Assembly (NCBI GenBank): GCA_016271365.2
Contig: CM057456.1
Location: 167,169,501-167,233,500, forward strand
DNA length: 64,000 nt
Source: Neoceratodus forsteri
Lineage: Eukaryota > Chordata > Ceratodontiformes > Ceratodontidae
Direction: 5' to 3'
The position numbers and the translations under genes were made by a program. A model generated the notes under the pieces. It did not search any database, was not told the origin of the DNA, and saw only the letters and a list, made by a program, of their open reading frames with translations. Below, in pieces: positions 53,985-63,710 of the stretch; position 1 is the first letter of the stretch, and the number at the start of each line of letters is the position of its first letter.

Positions 53985-54962
53985 AGAACATTATTAGACA
54001 TGCTTGGCACCCTGCATCCAAAAGACAAAATGAAATGGAGCCAACAAATCAGTACGCTAATCCATGCATACAACTGTGCAAAGAATGACACGACAAGCTT
54101 CTCCCCTTACCGTCTTATGTTTGGTCGTGAAGCTCATCTACCTGTTCACATCTGTTTTGGAGTTTCTTCCAATGGAACATGTTCTGACAGCTATCTGCAA
54201 TACATTCAAAAGCTGAAAGCACAACTAAACCATGCACATCAACTCGCCCACACCATGGCTGCCAAGAAAAACCTAGCAAACAAAGTGCATCACAACAAAA
54301 GGGTCAAAGCTCAAGAGTTGCAGGCTGGGGACAGAGTACTAATGAGAATTTTGGGATTCCAAAGAAAACATAATATTTCTGACAAATGGAGTCATCAGCC
54401 CCACATAGTGCTCAGTAAACTTTCAGATTTACCAGTCTATAAAGTGCGTCCGGAGTGCGATACTAAAGCTGTAAAGACTATTCATAGAAATCATCTGGTA
54501 CCCAATGGACAAATAGTTATAGACACTGCATTGCCAGACTCTGCTCCAACAGGTCCTACCACTCATTCTGCTACACACAAGCAATCAAAACCTCATTATT
54601 TCTGGTCGTTACTACCCTCTGCTACAACCAGTACAGATCATGATGTTGTCGATTCAGATAATGATGAAAGTGACTTTGAGACTGTCTTTTTTCCTTCCTT
54701 TGAACTGGGTCAAGTATTTCAAGGAGATCCTTTATGCAACAGAGGAGACAATCTTAGTGGTCCAGTGATATCAGGTCATTCTGATGCCATAATTAAACCT
54801 GTGCCTTTTGACAGCGATGTTCAAAGTGTGAGCTCTGAAATAGTAGATGCTTTAAGCCTGGTGGAATGATCAGAAATTGAAATATCAGATTCTGATCAAG
54901 AAAATGGTGGACCTATCAGTGAGCCTTCCAGTGATGCTGAAACAAGTGGGCCAAACAACTAG
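53985..54962 (+). pseudogene. Gypsy integrase C-terminus and Pol tail
   Basis: It continues with 'RTLLDMLGTLHPKDKMKWSQ' and 'NCAKNDTTSFSPYRLMFGRE' (the block usually following the third catalytic residue). 'MRILGFQRKHNISDKWSHQP' and 'YKVRPECDTKAVKTIHRNHL' are the GPY/F-like C-terminal module. An acidic, Ser/Asp-rich tail follows. The 299-residue frame (53970-54869) is the longest open one in the window, which suggests the 3' part of Pol decayed last or by chance. Confidence 0.85.
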
Positions 54963-55051
54963 TTCAAGTGCCAGACAATATTACTATTCCTGCGAGTGCT
55001 AATAGTGTGTTGGATGACTCAAACTTTGTCGAAATGTAACGAATAATGTAT

Positions 55052-55191
55052 GGGTAACCATACACAACAAGTCTGTGTTTCCATCGAGGGGTTGAGATAA
55101 CAGCATATGGACCGCATGAGCAAAGCTTGAGAGGTCCTTGCTGTTCTTTCAACCCTGAGATGGAAACACAAGGCAAGTTGTGTATGGGCCC
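55052..55191. repeat. 140-bp fold-back element
   Basis: Arms of about 60 bp: CCATACACAAC..., TGTGTTTCCATC and AACAGCA...GGACC (55052-55113) pair with GGTCC...TGCTGTT, GATGGAAACACA and GTTGTGTATGG (55133-55191) around a 19-bp loop. Identity is about 80 %. It lies in the 3' part of the gypsy element, just after the Pol tail. Confidence 0.85.
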
Positions 55192-55235
55192 CCTTTTTTA
55201 TTTTTTTAGGTATATAGTTCTGTAGAGGGAACTAG

Positions 55236-55239
55236 CAAG

Positions 55240-55271
<32 letters not shown>

Positions 55272-55500
55272 TAGTGTGAGAGCTGAGAAGCAGCTCTGCA
55301 GAGTTAACACTACCAGTATATATTGTCATTTGCTGCCTATACTGTATCAAAAAAAAAATCCAAGGAACATCCCCCCCCCAATATTTATCTAAGCCCAGTG
55401 CAAAGAAACCTGATGTAGAAGTCCAAAAGTGACAGCCAGTACAGAGAGAGAGAAGGAGAGAGAGAAAGAGAGAGTCATTACAGAGAGAGAGCGTGAGCTG
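55236..55500. repeat. (GA)n-rich microsatellites
   Basis: A GA run at about 55243-55271 and interrupted GAGAGA tracts near 55443-55490. Confidence 0.9.
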
Positions 55501-55639
55501 AGGAGCACTATCATGCTCAGGGAAATCTCCTCAGACCTGCTAAGGGCAGGTATCACAAATCACTAGTGTGGTCACAAAGGCACAACCTACAGAAATCATG
55601 GTGACTAAAATTAAAGGCGGTTGTCAGAGAGTTAGCTCA

Positions 55640-56436
55640 AGCAAGGACACAGGTGCATTTAATGATAGAATGTGCACAACATTTAAAATGTGCAAAACAT
55701 TTAGAATGTGCACAACTTTTTGAGAGCCACTTATTTCCATACACAATAAGCCCTAACTATATACTATACCTCTTTTTGATGAACCAGAAAGTTCGAGTGT
55801 TACACCAAGTACAAGTAATACCACCCAGTCTGAACCTCAACAAAATGCAGTGGTACCCCTTTCATTAGAAGCCGTCTTTTTGCTGGACAATGAGCCAGGA
55901 GAAGCTACCCCAAATGCTAATGCTGAAAGCCAATGCCCTTTTCATCTAAACGTTCAGACAGACCAATGAAGCCTATGGTTCGACTCACTTATGACATACC
56001 AGGAATGCGCATAGATCTAACCATGAATGTAGTTCACAAAGGGGTATATATTACAGCAAATTCCCTGCCCAAGCTAGTATTCACTGCATCCTCCCAAGTG
56101 ATAGTTAAGCCTTCCACCCAGTATTTTAGGGGTTACCCTTACAGGTGCCCCATGTCTGTGTTAACTGAATGTCAATGCTTAAAAGTTAGATGCAAAAAGG
56201 TTACATGTCATTTGCTGATAAGCCAAAATGTAAAGAAATGTAATTATTTCATGTAAACTGTCATGACAGAATGCTAGATAATACAACTAAGTGAACTGGT
56301 TAAAAAGGTACCCATTAAAGTGATAGCATGCTATACCGTGTAAATACATATGTTATCTGTTAGGCCTAACATTGTAAATAGTCTGTATAGTAAAATGTTA
56401 TAATTGCTAGCTTATTATGGTCTTGGTGAGGACAGA
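55640..56436 (+). pseudogene. Gypsy 3' region with the last Pol motif
   Basis: Near 55.93-56.0 kb a frame reads 'KRSDRPMKPMVRLTYDIPGM', like the terminal 'RRSxRxxxPxxRLTYDxPG' motif of vertebrate gypsy Pol. A stretch with three copies of an AATGTGCACAACATTT-like word (55.67-55.73 kb) precedes it. The rest, to the CR1-G tail at 56437, has no coding motif and is probably gypsy 3' UTR. Confidence 0.55.
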
Positions 56437-56547
56437 AACATAGGAACACAGAAGCTGATGGCAGATAAGGACCACAAGGCCTATCCAGTCTTCCCATTTC
56501 TTTTTCTACCTTATGAATGTGCCATCGGCCTTTGCTCTGTCAATGGC

Positions 56548-57072
56548 CTATCTATTCATACTCATCTGTATTGCTCCGTTATGTGTATCCCTTGCCTGTT
56601 TGAAGCCCTGCACTGTATTCCTATCCACCACTTCCTGAGGTAGGCCATTCCATGCATCCACTACCCTTTCTGTGAAAAAGTACTTCCTCACATTACCCCT
56701 TAATTGGCCTCCCTCTAATCCCATGCTGTGTCCTCTTGTCCTGCTATTTTTCTTATATTGAAACATGTTAGACTCTTTCACCTTGTTAATGCCCTTAAGG
56801 TGTTTGAATGTTTCGATCATATCACCTCTCTCCCTACTTTACTTTAGGGTATACATATTGAGCTCCATTAATCTGTCCTCATATATTTTCTGATGCAATC
56901 CATGCACCATTTTGGTTGCCCTTCTCTGGACTGCCTCAGTTTGGTTAATGTCCTTGTGAAGGTGTGGCCTCCAGTACTGCATGCAGTGCTCCAGATGGGG
57001 CCTAACCAGTGTCCTGTAAAGAGGGATTATTACCTCCCTCTTATGACTTGTGATACCTCTACTAATACACCA
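56548..57072 (-). pseudogene. CR1-G ORF2 C-terminal domain
   Basis: It continues the polymerase frame after a break: 'QRRATKMVHGLHQKI'-type sequence, then 'MIETFKHLKGINKVKESNMF', 'RTRGHSMGLEGGQLRGNVRK' and 'YFFTERVVDAWNGLPQEVVD', ending near 56548. CR1-F and CR1-H have the same blocks. Confidence 0.85.
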
Positions 57073-58010
57073 CTACATTCCCCTAGCCTTACCTACTGCT
57101 TCAGTGGTCTGCTTGGATGATTTCAGGTCATCTGTGATGATGATGCCCAGGTCTCTTTCTTCCCTTGTGACTGCCAGCAACTCCCTACCCAGCCTATAGG
57201 TGGTTTCAGGGTTTCTCTTCCCTATGTGCATGATCTTGCACTTCTTTGAGTTAAACCCCAGTTGCCACTCTTCTGACCATTTTGCCAGTTTATCCAGATC
57301 TCTCCTCATTCTGCCCACACAATCTGGATAATCTACTCTGTTGCAGATCTTGGTGTCATCTGCAAACAGACAAATCTTACCCTTCAGTCCATCTGCAATG
57401 TCACTGATGAAGATATTGAAAAGGACTGGCCCCAGAACTGATCCCTGAGGTATCCCACTTGTGACTTGCATCTCTTCTGACTGTATACCATTTACTACCA
57501 CTCTCTGTTTTCTGCCCGGCAACCAGTTTGCCATCCAGTTGACCAACTTCTGACCCACCTTGAGCCTACCCAGCTTATTAATCAATCTTCTATTTGGAAC
57601 AGTGTCAAAAGCTTTGCTGAAGTCAAGGTAAGCAACATCAACTGCTCCCCCTTGGTCCACCACTCTGGTTACCCAGTCAAAGAAAACTATGAGATTAATT
57701 TGACAGGACCTTCCTATTGCAAACCCATGCTGTCTCTGATCCTGTGCTCCTATGGATTCCAGGTGTTGCACTATCCTTCCCTTAATGAGTGCCTCCATAA
57801 CCTTGCCCACTACTGAGGTAAGACTGACTGGTCTGTAGTCCCTTGCCTCCTCCGTGCTACCACTGTTGTGAAGCGGGATCACATGAGCCCTTCTCTACTC
57901 TACTGGGACCTCTTCTGTGCTCAGAGACTCACTATAGAGTTCTGATAATGGTTCTGCTAGTTCCACCCTTATCTCCTTTAGTTCTCTGGGATGTATGTCA
58001 TCAGGTCCCA
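57073..58010 (-). pseudogene. CR1-G reverse transcriptase
   Basis: A 269-residue open frame, the best-preserved LINE polymerase here: 'DYRPVSLTSVVGKVMEALIK', 'GFAIGRSCQINLIVFFDWVT', 'DVAYLDFSKAFDTVPNRRLI' (motif A), 'VTSGIPQGSVLGPVLFNIFI' (motif B) and 'KICLFADDTKICNRVDYPDC' (catalytic FADD). 'LGFNSKKCKIMHIGKRN' follows. All polymerase aspartates are intact. It is nevertheless cut from its endonuclease by the SINE and CR1-H. Confidence 0.95.
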
Positions 58011-58015
58011 TTTAC

Positions 58016-58221
58016 TTTTTTTTTTTTTTTGTTTAACCAGGTATAGCACACTAAGCTGAAAGCTTTTTTACAGGAGCGACCTGGGAGCACAAGGAGGTTA
58101 AGTGACTTGCTCAGGGTCACACAGTATGCAAGTGGAAGCTGTGGGATTCAAACCCAGGTCTAGTTTGCTGGATGTCACCAAATTTGCAGCTCAGAGCCTT
58201 AAACCACTGTGCTATACTGCC
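58016..58221 (-). mobile_element. tRNA-headed SINE with MIR-like body, inverted copy
   Basis: On minus: GGCAGTATAGCACAGTGG (A box), then GGTTTGAATCC (B box, plus coordinates 58144-58154). The core 'GTGACCCTGAGCAAGTCACT' and the 'AGCTTAGTGTGCTATACCTG' end follow, closed by a 15-nt A tail (T run 58016-58030). The core resembles the conserved centre of MIR/CORE-SINEs. It splits the CR1-G polymerase. Confidence 0.9.
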
Positions 58222-58892
58222 TAGACTTGTCCACCCTGAACTTATCAAGCTCTTGTAGGACCCTGTCTTTTGTGAAGGGACTAGTGCACACCTCCCTCCT
58301 CCCTCCTCCCTGTGTCTAGGGTGCTGAGGTATAAGCCCTGCCCTACCTTCCCTTCAGTAAATACTGAGCAGAAGTATCTATTTAGGATAGATGCTTTTAC
58401 ATCGTCCTTCTCCTCACATGCCCCCTTATCCCCGTTGATCTTAGCAATACCCCATCTGGACTTTCTCCTTTCACTAATGTGTCTATAGAAAGTCTTGTCA
58501 CCTTCTTTTACTGTTTGTGCTAGTGTTTCCTTGGTTTGGGCCTTTGCCTGCCTTACTGCCTTCCCTGTTTCCCATAGGGAAGTTTGGTATGCCTCCCTAT
58601 CTTCATCCCGCTGCTTTTCCTTATATTTCCTGAAGGCCAGATTTTTGGCTCTGACCTTTTCTGCTACTGTTTTTGAGAACCAACATTGTTTCCTTCTTCT
58701 TTTGCACTTCCTTTTCTCTCAAACACAATGGGATGTTGCTTCAAGTATTGCATCCTTAATGCTTACCCACTTTGCCTGTAGTCCCTCACCTGTATTTCTT
58801 TTTGCCAGGGCTAGCTTATATCTGTTGGCCATCTTATCAAAGTCAGCTCCTCTGAAGTCCCATATTTTTGCCTTGGAATGGGACGATTTAGT

Positions 58893-60003
58893 TACATAGA
58901 AACATAGAAACATAGAAGTTGATGGCAGATAAGGACCGCAAGGCCCATCCAGTCTGCCCATTTCTTTTTCTACCTTATAAATGTGCCATCTGCCTTTGCT
59001 CTGTCAATGGCCTATCTATTCATACTCATCTGTATTGCTCTCTTATGCATATCCCATGCCTGTTTGAAGCCCTGCGCTGTATTCATATCCATCACTTCCT
59101 GAGGTAGGCCATTCCATGCATCCACCACACTTTCTGTGAAAAAGAACTTCCTCACATTACCCCTTAATTGGCCTCCCTCTAATCTCATGCTGTGTTCTCT
59201 TGTCCTGCAATTTTTCTTATATTGAAACATGTTAGACTCTTTTACTTTGTTAATGCCCTTAAGGTGTTTGAATGTTTCGATCATATCACCACTCTCCTTC
59301 CTTTGCTCTAGGGTATACATATTGAGCTCCGTTAATCTGTCCTCATATGTTTTCTGATGCAGTCCCTGCACCATTTTGGTTGCCCTTCTCTGGACTGCCT
59401 CAGTTTGGTTAATGTCCTTGTGAAGGTGTGGCCTCCAGTACTGCACACAGTACTCCAGATAGGGCCTAACCAGCATCTTGTAAAGAGGGATTATTACCTC
59501 CCTCTTCCAACTTGTGATACCCCTACTAATACACCCCAACATCCCTCTAGCCTTACCTACTGCTTTAGTGGTCTGCTTGGATGATTTCGGTCATCTGTGA
59601 TGATGATGCTCAAGTCTCTGTCTTCCCTTGTGATTGCCAGCAACTCCCCTCTCAGCCTATAGGTGGGTTCAGGGTTTCTCTTCCCTATGTGCATGACCTT
59701 GCACTTCTTTGTGTTAAACCCCAGTTGCCACTCTTCAGACCATTTTTCCAATTTTTCCAGATCTCTTCTCATTCTGCCCACCCCATCTGGATCATCTACT
59801 CTGTTGCAGATCTTGGTGTCATCTGCAGCCAGGCAAACCTTTCCCTCCAGTCCATCTGCAATGTCACTGATGACGATATTGAAGAGGACTGGCCCCAGGA
59901 TTGATCCCTGAGGTACCCCACTTGTGACTTGCATCTCTTCTGACTGTATACCATTTACCTCCACTCTCTGTTTTTTGCCCTCCAACCAGTTAGTCATCCA
60001 GTT
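58893..60003 (-). pseudogene. CR1 LINE copy H, 5'-truncated, inserted in CR1-G
   Basis: The tail on plus is TACATAGAAACATAGAAACA at 58893. ORF2 C-terminus is at 59542-59012 ('MLVRPYLEYCVQYWRPHLHK', 'QRRATKMVQGLHQKTYEDRL', 'VVDAWNGLPQEVMD'). The palm is at 59997-59557 ('VTSGVPQGSILGPVLFNIVI' and 'VCLAADDTKICNRVDD', where FADD reads AADD). It is 5'-truncated at about 60003 beside a T run. It is very similar to CR1-G, so the same family stayed active long enough to insert into its own copy. Confidence 0.9.
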
Positions 60004-60062
60004 TTTTTTATTTTTATAGAGGGATTATTACCTCCCTGTTCCGACTTGTGATACCTCTACTA
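60004..60062 (-). repeat. Short duplicated CR1 piece at the CR1-H 5' junction
   Basis: AGAGGGATTATTACCTCCCT ... ACTTGTGATACCTCTACTAA repeats a part of CR1 already present at 59490-59532 and 57020-57068. It lies between the CR1-H truncation point and the resumption of CR1-G. Confidence 0.7.
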
Positions 60063-61100
60063 ATACTAGTGACCAAATTGAACCATACCCTGTGATGGTC
60101 ACTGGCCCCCAGGTGACCTTCTACCTGGAGATCTGCAATCCTTTCCCTGTTAGTCAGTACTAGATCTTGGATAGCCCTGTCTCTTGTGGGTCATTGTACC
60201 AGTTGTTTGATGCCCTTCCCCTGCAGGGAATCCACTATGTGTCTAGTTCTGGCAGATGTTCCTGCTGGTATTGACCAATCTGTATCTGGCATTGAAGTCT
60301 CCCATTATCAGAACCTCCCCTTTAACTGACATGTCAGTTTGAGGCAGTATAGCGCAGTGGTTTAAATCTCTGTGTTGCAAACCTGGAAATCTGGGTTTGA
60401 ATCCCACAGCCCTTACTTGCATACTATGTGACCCTGAGCAGGTCACTTAACTTCCCTTGTGCTCCCAGGTTGCACCTGTAAACAAGCTTTCAGCTTAGTG
60501 TGTCTCACCTGGTAAAACAAAAGGAAAAAAAAACAGTCATGTTTTGTATATCTTCTAACAGTAATGTGTCTATGTCCTCCCCTGGTCTGGAGGCCGGTAG
60601 ACAACTCCAGTTCTTATGGCAGTCCCATTTTCTGTTTCCAAGATGACCCACAGTTCTTCTGGCTCCTTATGTGTATTCTGAATTTCTGTAGCTTTGATAT
60701 TTTCATTGATATAAAGGGACACTCCACCCCCACCCCCTTTTTTACCTTAGTCTCTTCTGAACAGTACATAGCCAGGTACTGAAGTCTCCCAAGTGTGGTT
60801 ACTGGTAAACCATGTCTCACTAATGGCTACTATGTCCAGTTTAGCCTCTGTCATTATTGCCTGAAGGTCTAAGATCGTGTTTCCCAGACTGTGAACATTT
60901 GTGTACATGACTTTCCATTGGCTAGATTTCGGTGTGTTAGTTGTTGGGTGAGGTCTGACATTTCCCCTGTGCATCATATGGGGAGCCAGACCATTTTCCT
61001 TACCTGGTGATGCAAATGAACTACAAACATGCTGAACTCCTGTTTGACCACTAGCTGAGGGGGGAGGGGTGTTCTTCCCATTCGACATATGTGGTGCTGC
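60063..61100 (-). pseudogene. CR1-G endonuclease, interrupted by a SINE
   Basis: On minus, 'WKVMYTNVHSLGNTILDLQA', 'LDIVAISETWFTSNHTWETS' and 'VPGYVLFRRD' (61088-60747) form the N-terminal half. 'VKGEVLIMGDFNARYRL' (60330-60270) keeps the catalytic D/N pair. Sequence near 60.07 kb resembles the 'HHRVWFNLVT' end of the domain. The SINE at 60341-60533 lies between the two halves. Confidence 0.85.
60341..60533 (+). mobile_element. Full-length tRNA-headed SINE with MIR-like body
   Basis: A box TAGCGCAGTGG at 60350-60360 and B box GGTTTGAATCC at 60394-60404 match pol III consensus closely. The core 'GTGACCCTGAGCAGGTCACT' and 'AACAAGCTTTCAGCTTAGTG' end at an A-rich tail (to 60533). It is the best copy of a family with members at 58016-58221 (minus) and 21063-21190 (truncated). 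Confidence 0.9.
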
Positions 61101-61440
61101 ACCCCTCTTCCCATTTGCTAGTTTAAATATTCTGCAAAGACGTCAAACTTCTGTCCCAATGCACTGATTCCCTCCTTAGTCAGATGCAATCCATCAAATT
61201 TAAAGAACTTTCACTCCCCAAACTGTTGCCAGTCCCCTACAAATTTGTGTAATTTTTCCTGGCACCAGCCCTTGAGCCACATGTTTAGCTCCCCTATCTT
61301 ACCTTCTCTGACCTTCTGTCCATCTGCCCCACCCAGACTGGCAGGATCTCAGAGAAGGAGATGCCAGATGAAATGGGTAATAGTTTGTCACCCAGCCTGG
61401 TCAGGTGTTCCTTAGTCTCCATAACTGACCAGCTAGCCAA
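61100..61440 (-). pseudogene. CR1-G ORF1 esterase-like fragment
   Basis: On minus, 'METKEHLTRLGDKLLPISSG', 'FSEILPVWVGQMD' and decayed sequence correspond to the SGNH-like domain of CR1 ORF1 (compare 'FSEVLPVFGMGEI' in CR1-B). Several stops. Confidence 0.6.
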
Positions 61441-61446
61441 GCTTTT

Positions 61447-61461
61447 CAGGCAGGGGAGAGA
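61447..61461 (+). other. Candidate polypurine tract
   Basis: AGGCAGGGGAGAGA directly precedes the TG of the second LTR-like repeat. This is the position where plus-strand priming occurs in LTR retrotransposons. Confidence 0.45.
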
Positions 61462-62093
61462 TGTAACCTCCCCAAGGGCTTACTTTAATTGTCCCACGTT
61501 CTCCTGATCTCCCGGTCCGGCCTGCAGCACCCTATTTCCTCAATTGCTTCTGGTGCCTTTAGGTCCTCCCAATGCAGCCCGGTCCATTAATTTAGCCATT
61601 TTGGACTCAAAACATAAACCATGATATCACGCTGTTACAAGTGCACTGCAGTGCATGCGAGGATTGCGTAGGTGCAAATGGCGCCTTTGATGTGCCGACC
61701 GCTAAGTTTGTGGTCAGCTGATGAGGAATTTCATGGTTGTAGTACCCTTAGTTTGTCAAATGGGGGCCAGTGACCTGAAGGATGTTGCAGAGAAGCCGTT
61801 GGGAGGGGGGATTAATAAAGGAGTTTACCTTGAGGCTAAGGTGGGGCTTATTGATATGTATGACTACCTCATGAATATTCATGAAGCTGTTGCATGCCAC
61901 CTTGGGGATCTGTATAACAACAGCAGTGACAGTATAACTTGGGGAAATAAATGTAAATGATTGTGGTCGCTACAGAGGGCACAGTTGGGGCTACTTTTGT
62001 GTGGGGAAATTACTAAATAAAAGTGTACTGCCTGGCTGCACCAGAACTCCAAACTGGGGACAGTGTGTAATCTGTTTGGGGACTGTATAAGCA
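61462..62093 (+). repeat. LTR-like repeat, copy 2 (candidate 3' LTR)
   Basis: It runs from TGTAACCTCCCCAAGGGCTT to GACTGTATAAGCA (TG...CA) and aligns with 42567-43183 end to end at roughly 80 %. Shared blocks include GGGGCCAGTGACCTGAAGGA, GTGACAGTATAACT, GGAAATAAATGTAAAT and ACTGCCTGGCTGCACCAGAA. AATAAA about 80 bp from the end again fits R-U5. A purine tract precedes it. Confidence 0.65.
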
Positions 62094-62179
62094 CAGAAAA
62101 CTAAATTGGTACAAAGGACCCACTCACCAAAAAATATATTGCATTTAACTTGTTTTTTAATATCAAGATACAATCTCAA

Positions 62180-62218
62180 AAACAAACGTTTCGGAAATGA
62201 TCCTTCATCAGTGTTCAG
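62180..62218 (-). ncRNA. Type I hammerhead ribozyme motif, Penelope-like
   Basis: The minus strand carries GAACA-CTGATGA-AGGATCATTTCC-GAAAC-GTT-TGTTT. CTGATGA (plus 62205-62211) and GAAAC (62188-62192) are the invariant hammerhead core strands. AACA before the core pairs with TGTT after the GTT cleavage triplet (stem I, four pairs plus a wobble). Stem II is short and imperfect (A.C, G-C, G.T, A-T). Stem III is only AC/GT, as in the minimal hammerheads of Penelope-like elements. No Penelope coding sequence is recognisable nearby, so this may be a truncated terminal repeat. Self-cleavage is not shown. Confidence 0.65.
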
Positions 62219-63402
62219 ACTGCATCTAAATTCATATTAATATCAAATTAAAAAATTGTAATAACTACAATTACAGAAATTACAAAAATTCAGAATTCAC
62301 AGTGAATGCAATGCTCACCTATATACCTATTATTGGTTTAAACCATTAAGTATCCACAACTTCTTATGTTATGTACTAACTATAAAGACAAAAACATTTA
62401 AATTTTTAATAGTTTAAATAAACTAGTTATACTCATATCATTGTAAATTGGTGTTTAAATTAATGTTTAAAAAAACAGTAATATACAGATGAGTTTCACC
62501 TTCTAACCTTTTTTTCTCCTTCCAATACTTTCGTGTCACAATATTGTAATAAGGTCTTTTATTTTCCTATAAATGAAAATTCATTTGTATCAGTTATATT
62601 TTATTTACTATTACTGCATTTATTTCTATTGAATTAGCCAGTTTTAGATGTCTAATGATGTTTGCCATTACTCATTTCATTTAAAAATGAAAACACATGC
62701 TTTTATGGATTTCACAAGGTAAAGATGAAACGCAAGTGGGCGTACAGCATCACTGGTATCTTGTGATGCCTATGGCCCATCTCCTGCTCTGTCCCCACCT
62801 CCAAATAGTATCAATGGTATCTCTATTTGCCATTACCTCACAAATATATACTTATTAAATGTTCCAATTAATATGTTAAACACTGGTTCTCACAAAAATG
62901 TGGCAAGCATCTTGCAACATTTGCAGGCTAATTCCTTTCACATCCTTGTTAAAAAATGTTGTTACAAACCTATGTAACCAGTTTTACTTTTATAGCAATT
63001 CAAAAGTTAACAACTAATCTTCTTTGAAGTTAACTGCTTATTGCTGGGGGTAATATGTTATAACTAATTTGTTGAAGTTTGTAAATATGGTCCTACTTCA
63101 CCTGGAAAATGTGTTTGTTTCAGATAGATACATGTTTATGTTTCTTCCAGTCAACACTCCTAGCAACAAAAGTTCTGAGTCAGTAAAACTTTACATGAAT
63201 TAGATGTATTATCAACTCTTAATAGAGTAAAATGTGTACTTACTCAGTGGATCTAGGCTGTGGCGAGACCTCCTGCTTTCTCTGTATAAGAAGGTGTGTC
63301 GCCAAGTCTGTTATGGGTTTATATACTCGTAGCCAAGGAATCAGGCACGGGAAAATGATGAATCACCACAAGAATCTAGCGATATCTGCCACCTCTCCCT
63401 CG
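62219..63402. other. AT-rich sequence without recognised genes
   Basis: No coding motif. It may include the remains of a Penelope-like element to the right of the hammerhead, but no reverse transcriptase or GIY-YIG motif is visible. A short GC-richer patch lies near 62.7-62.8 kb. Confidence 0.4.
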
Positions 63403-63710
63403 CCTGACCCGCCATGCAGAAAATAGAAAAAGCTTTCTACATAGGCAGCACCTTGCTATAGCATAGGTGTCAAGACTCAAGTAAGCTATAACATTCTCGT
63501 ATTAAATACTTATGTTTTGTTCCTTTTATAATGTAACTAAATAAAATAGCTGTTAAAGTGGTATATCTACATATATGCTTTTAACCCATTTTATACTTAA
63601 TAAAAAACCTGACCCGTCATGCAGAAAATAAAAAGACTTTCTGCATAGGTAGCATCTTATCAAAATATAGGTGTTAGATCTCCAATAAACTAAAGCACTC
63701 TTGTTTTTAA
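63403..63710. repeat. 205-bp tandem duplication
   Basis: CCTGACCCGCCATGCAGAAA at 63403 recurs as CCTGACCCGTCATGCAGAAA at 63608. The similarity continues through 'TAGGCAGCACCTT' against 'TAGGTAGCATCTT' and 'ATAGGTGT'. In the second copy TGCAGAAA and TTTCTGCA form an inverted pair. The remaining sequence to 64000 is AT-rich with no recognised feature. Confidence 0.8.

Larger units (their letters stand above)
56437..61440 (-). mobile_element. CR1 LINE copy G with nested CR1-H and two SINEs
   Basis: On minus the order is: end of ORF1 with an esterase-like region (61.44-61.1 kb), endonuclease (61.09-60.06 kb), linker (58.89-58.22 kb), polymerase and C-terminus (58.01-56.55 kb), and 3' UTR and tail (AACATAGGAACACAGAAGCT at 56437 on plus). 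It is split by a SINE at 60341-60533, CR1-H at 58893-60003 and a SINE at 58016-58221. Coding sequence continues exactly across the 58-kb SINE, 'ELDKFRVDKS' before and 'MGPDDIHPRELKE' after. Confidence 0.85.
42567..62093 (+). mobile_element. Ty3/gypsy LTR retrotransposon with nested insertions (candidate limits)
   Basis: The core, Gag at 48.34 kb to the end of Pol near 56.0 kb, is a certain gypsy element with gene order Gag, protease, reverse transcriptase, RNase H, integrase. The outer limits are inferred from the two same-orientation LTR-like repeats and a purine-rich tract before the second one. Nested inside are CR1-F, a V-SINE-like SINE, a short repeat fragment, a long tRNA-headed SINE, a composite inverted-repeat insert, a fold-back and the CR1-G/H complex. 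The Pol frames are full of stops and the front of the reverse transcriptase is deleted, so it is inactive. Confidence 0.6.
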
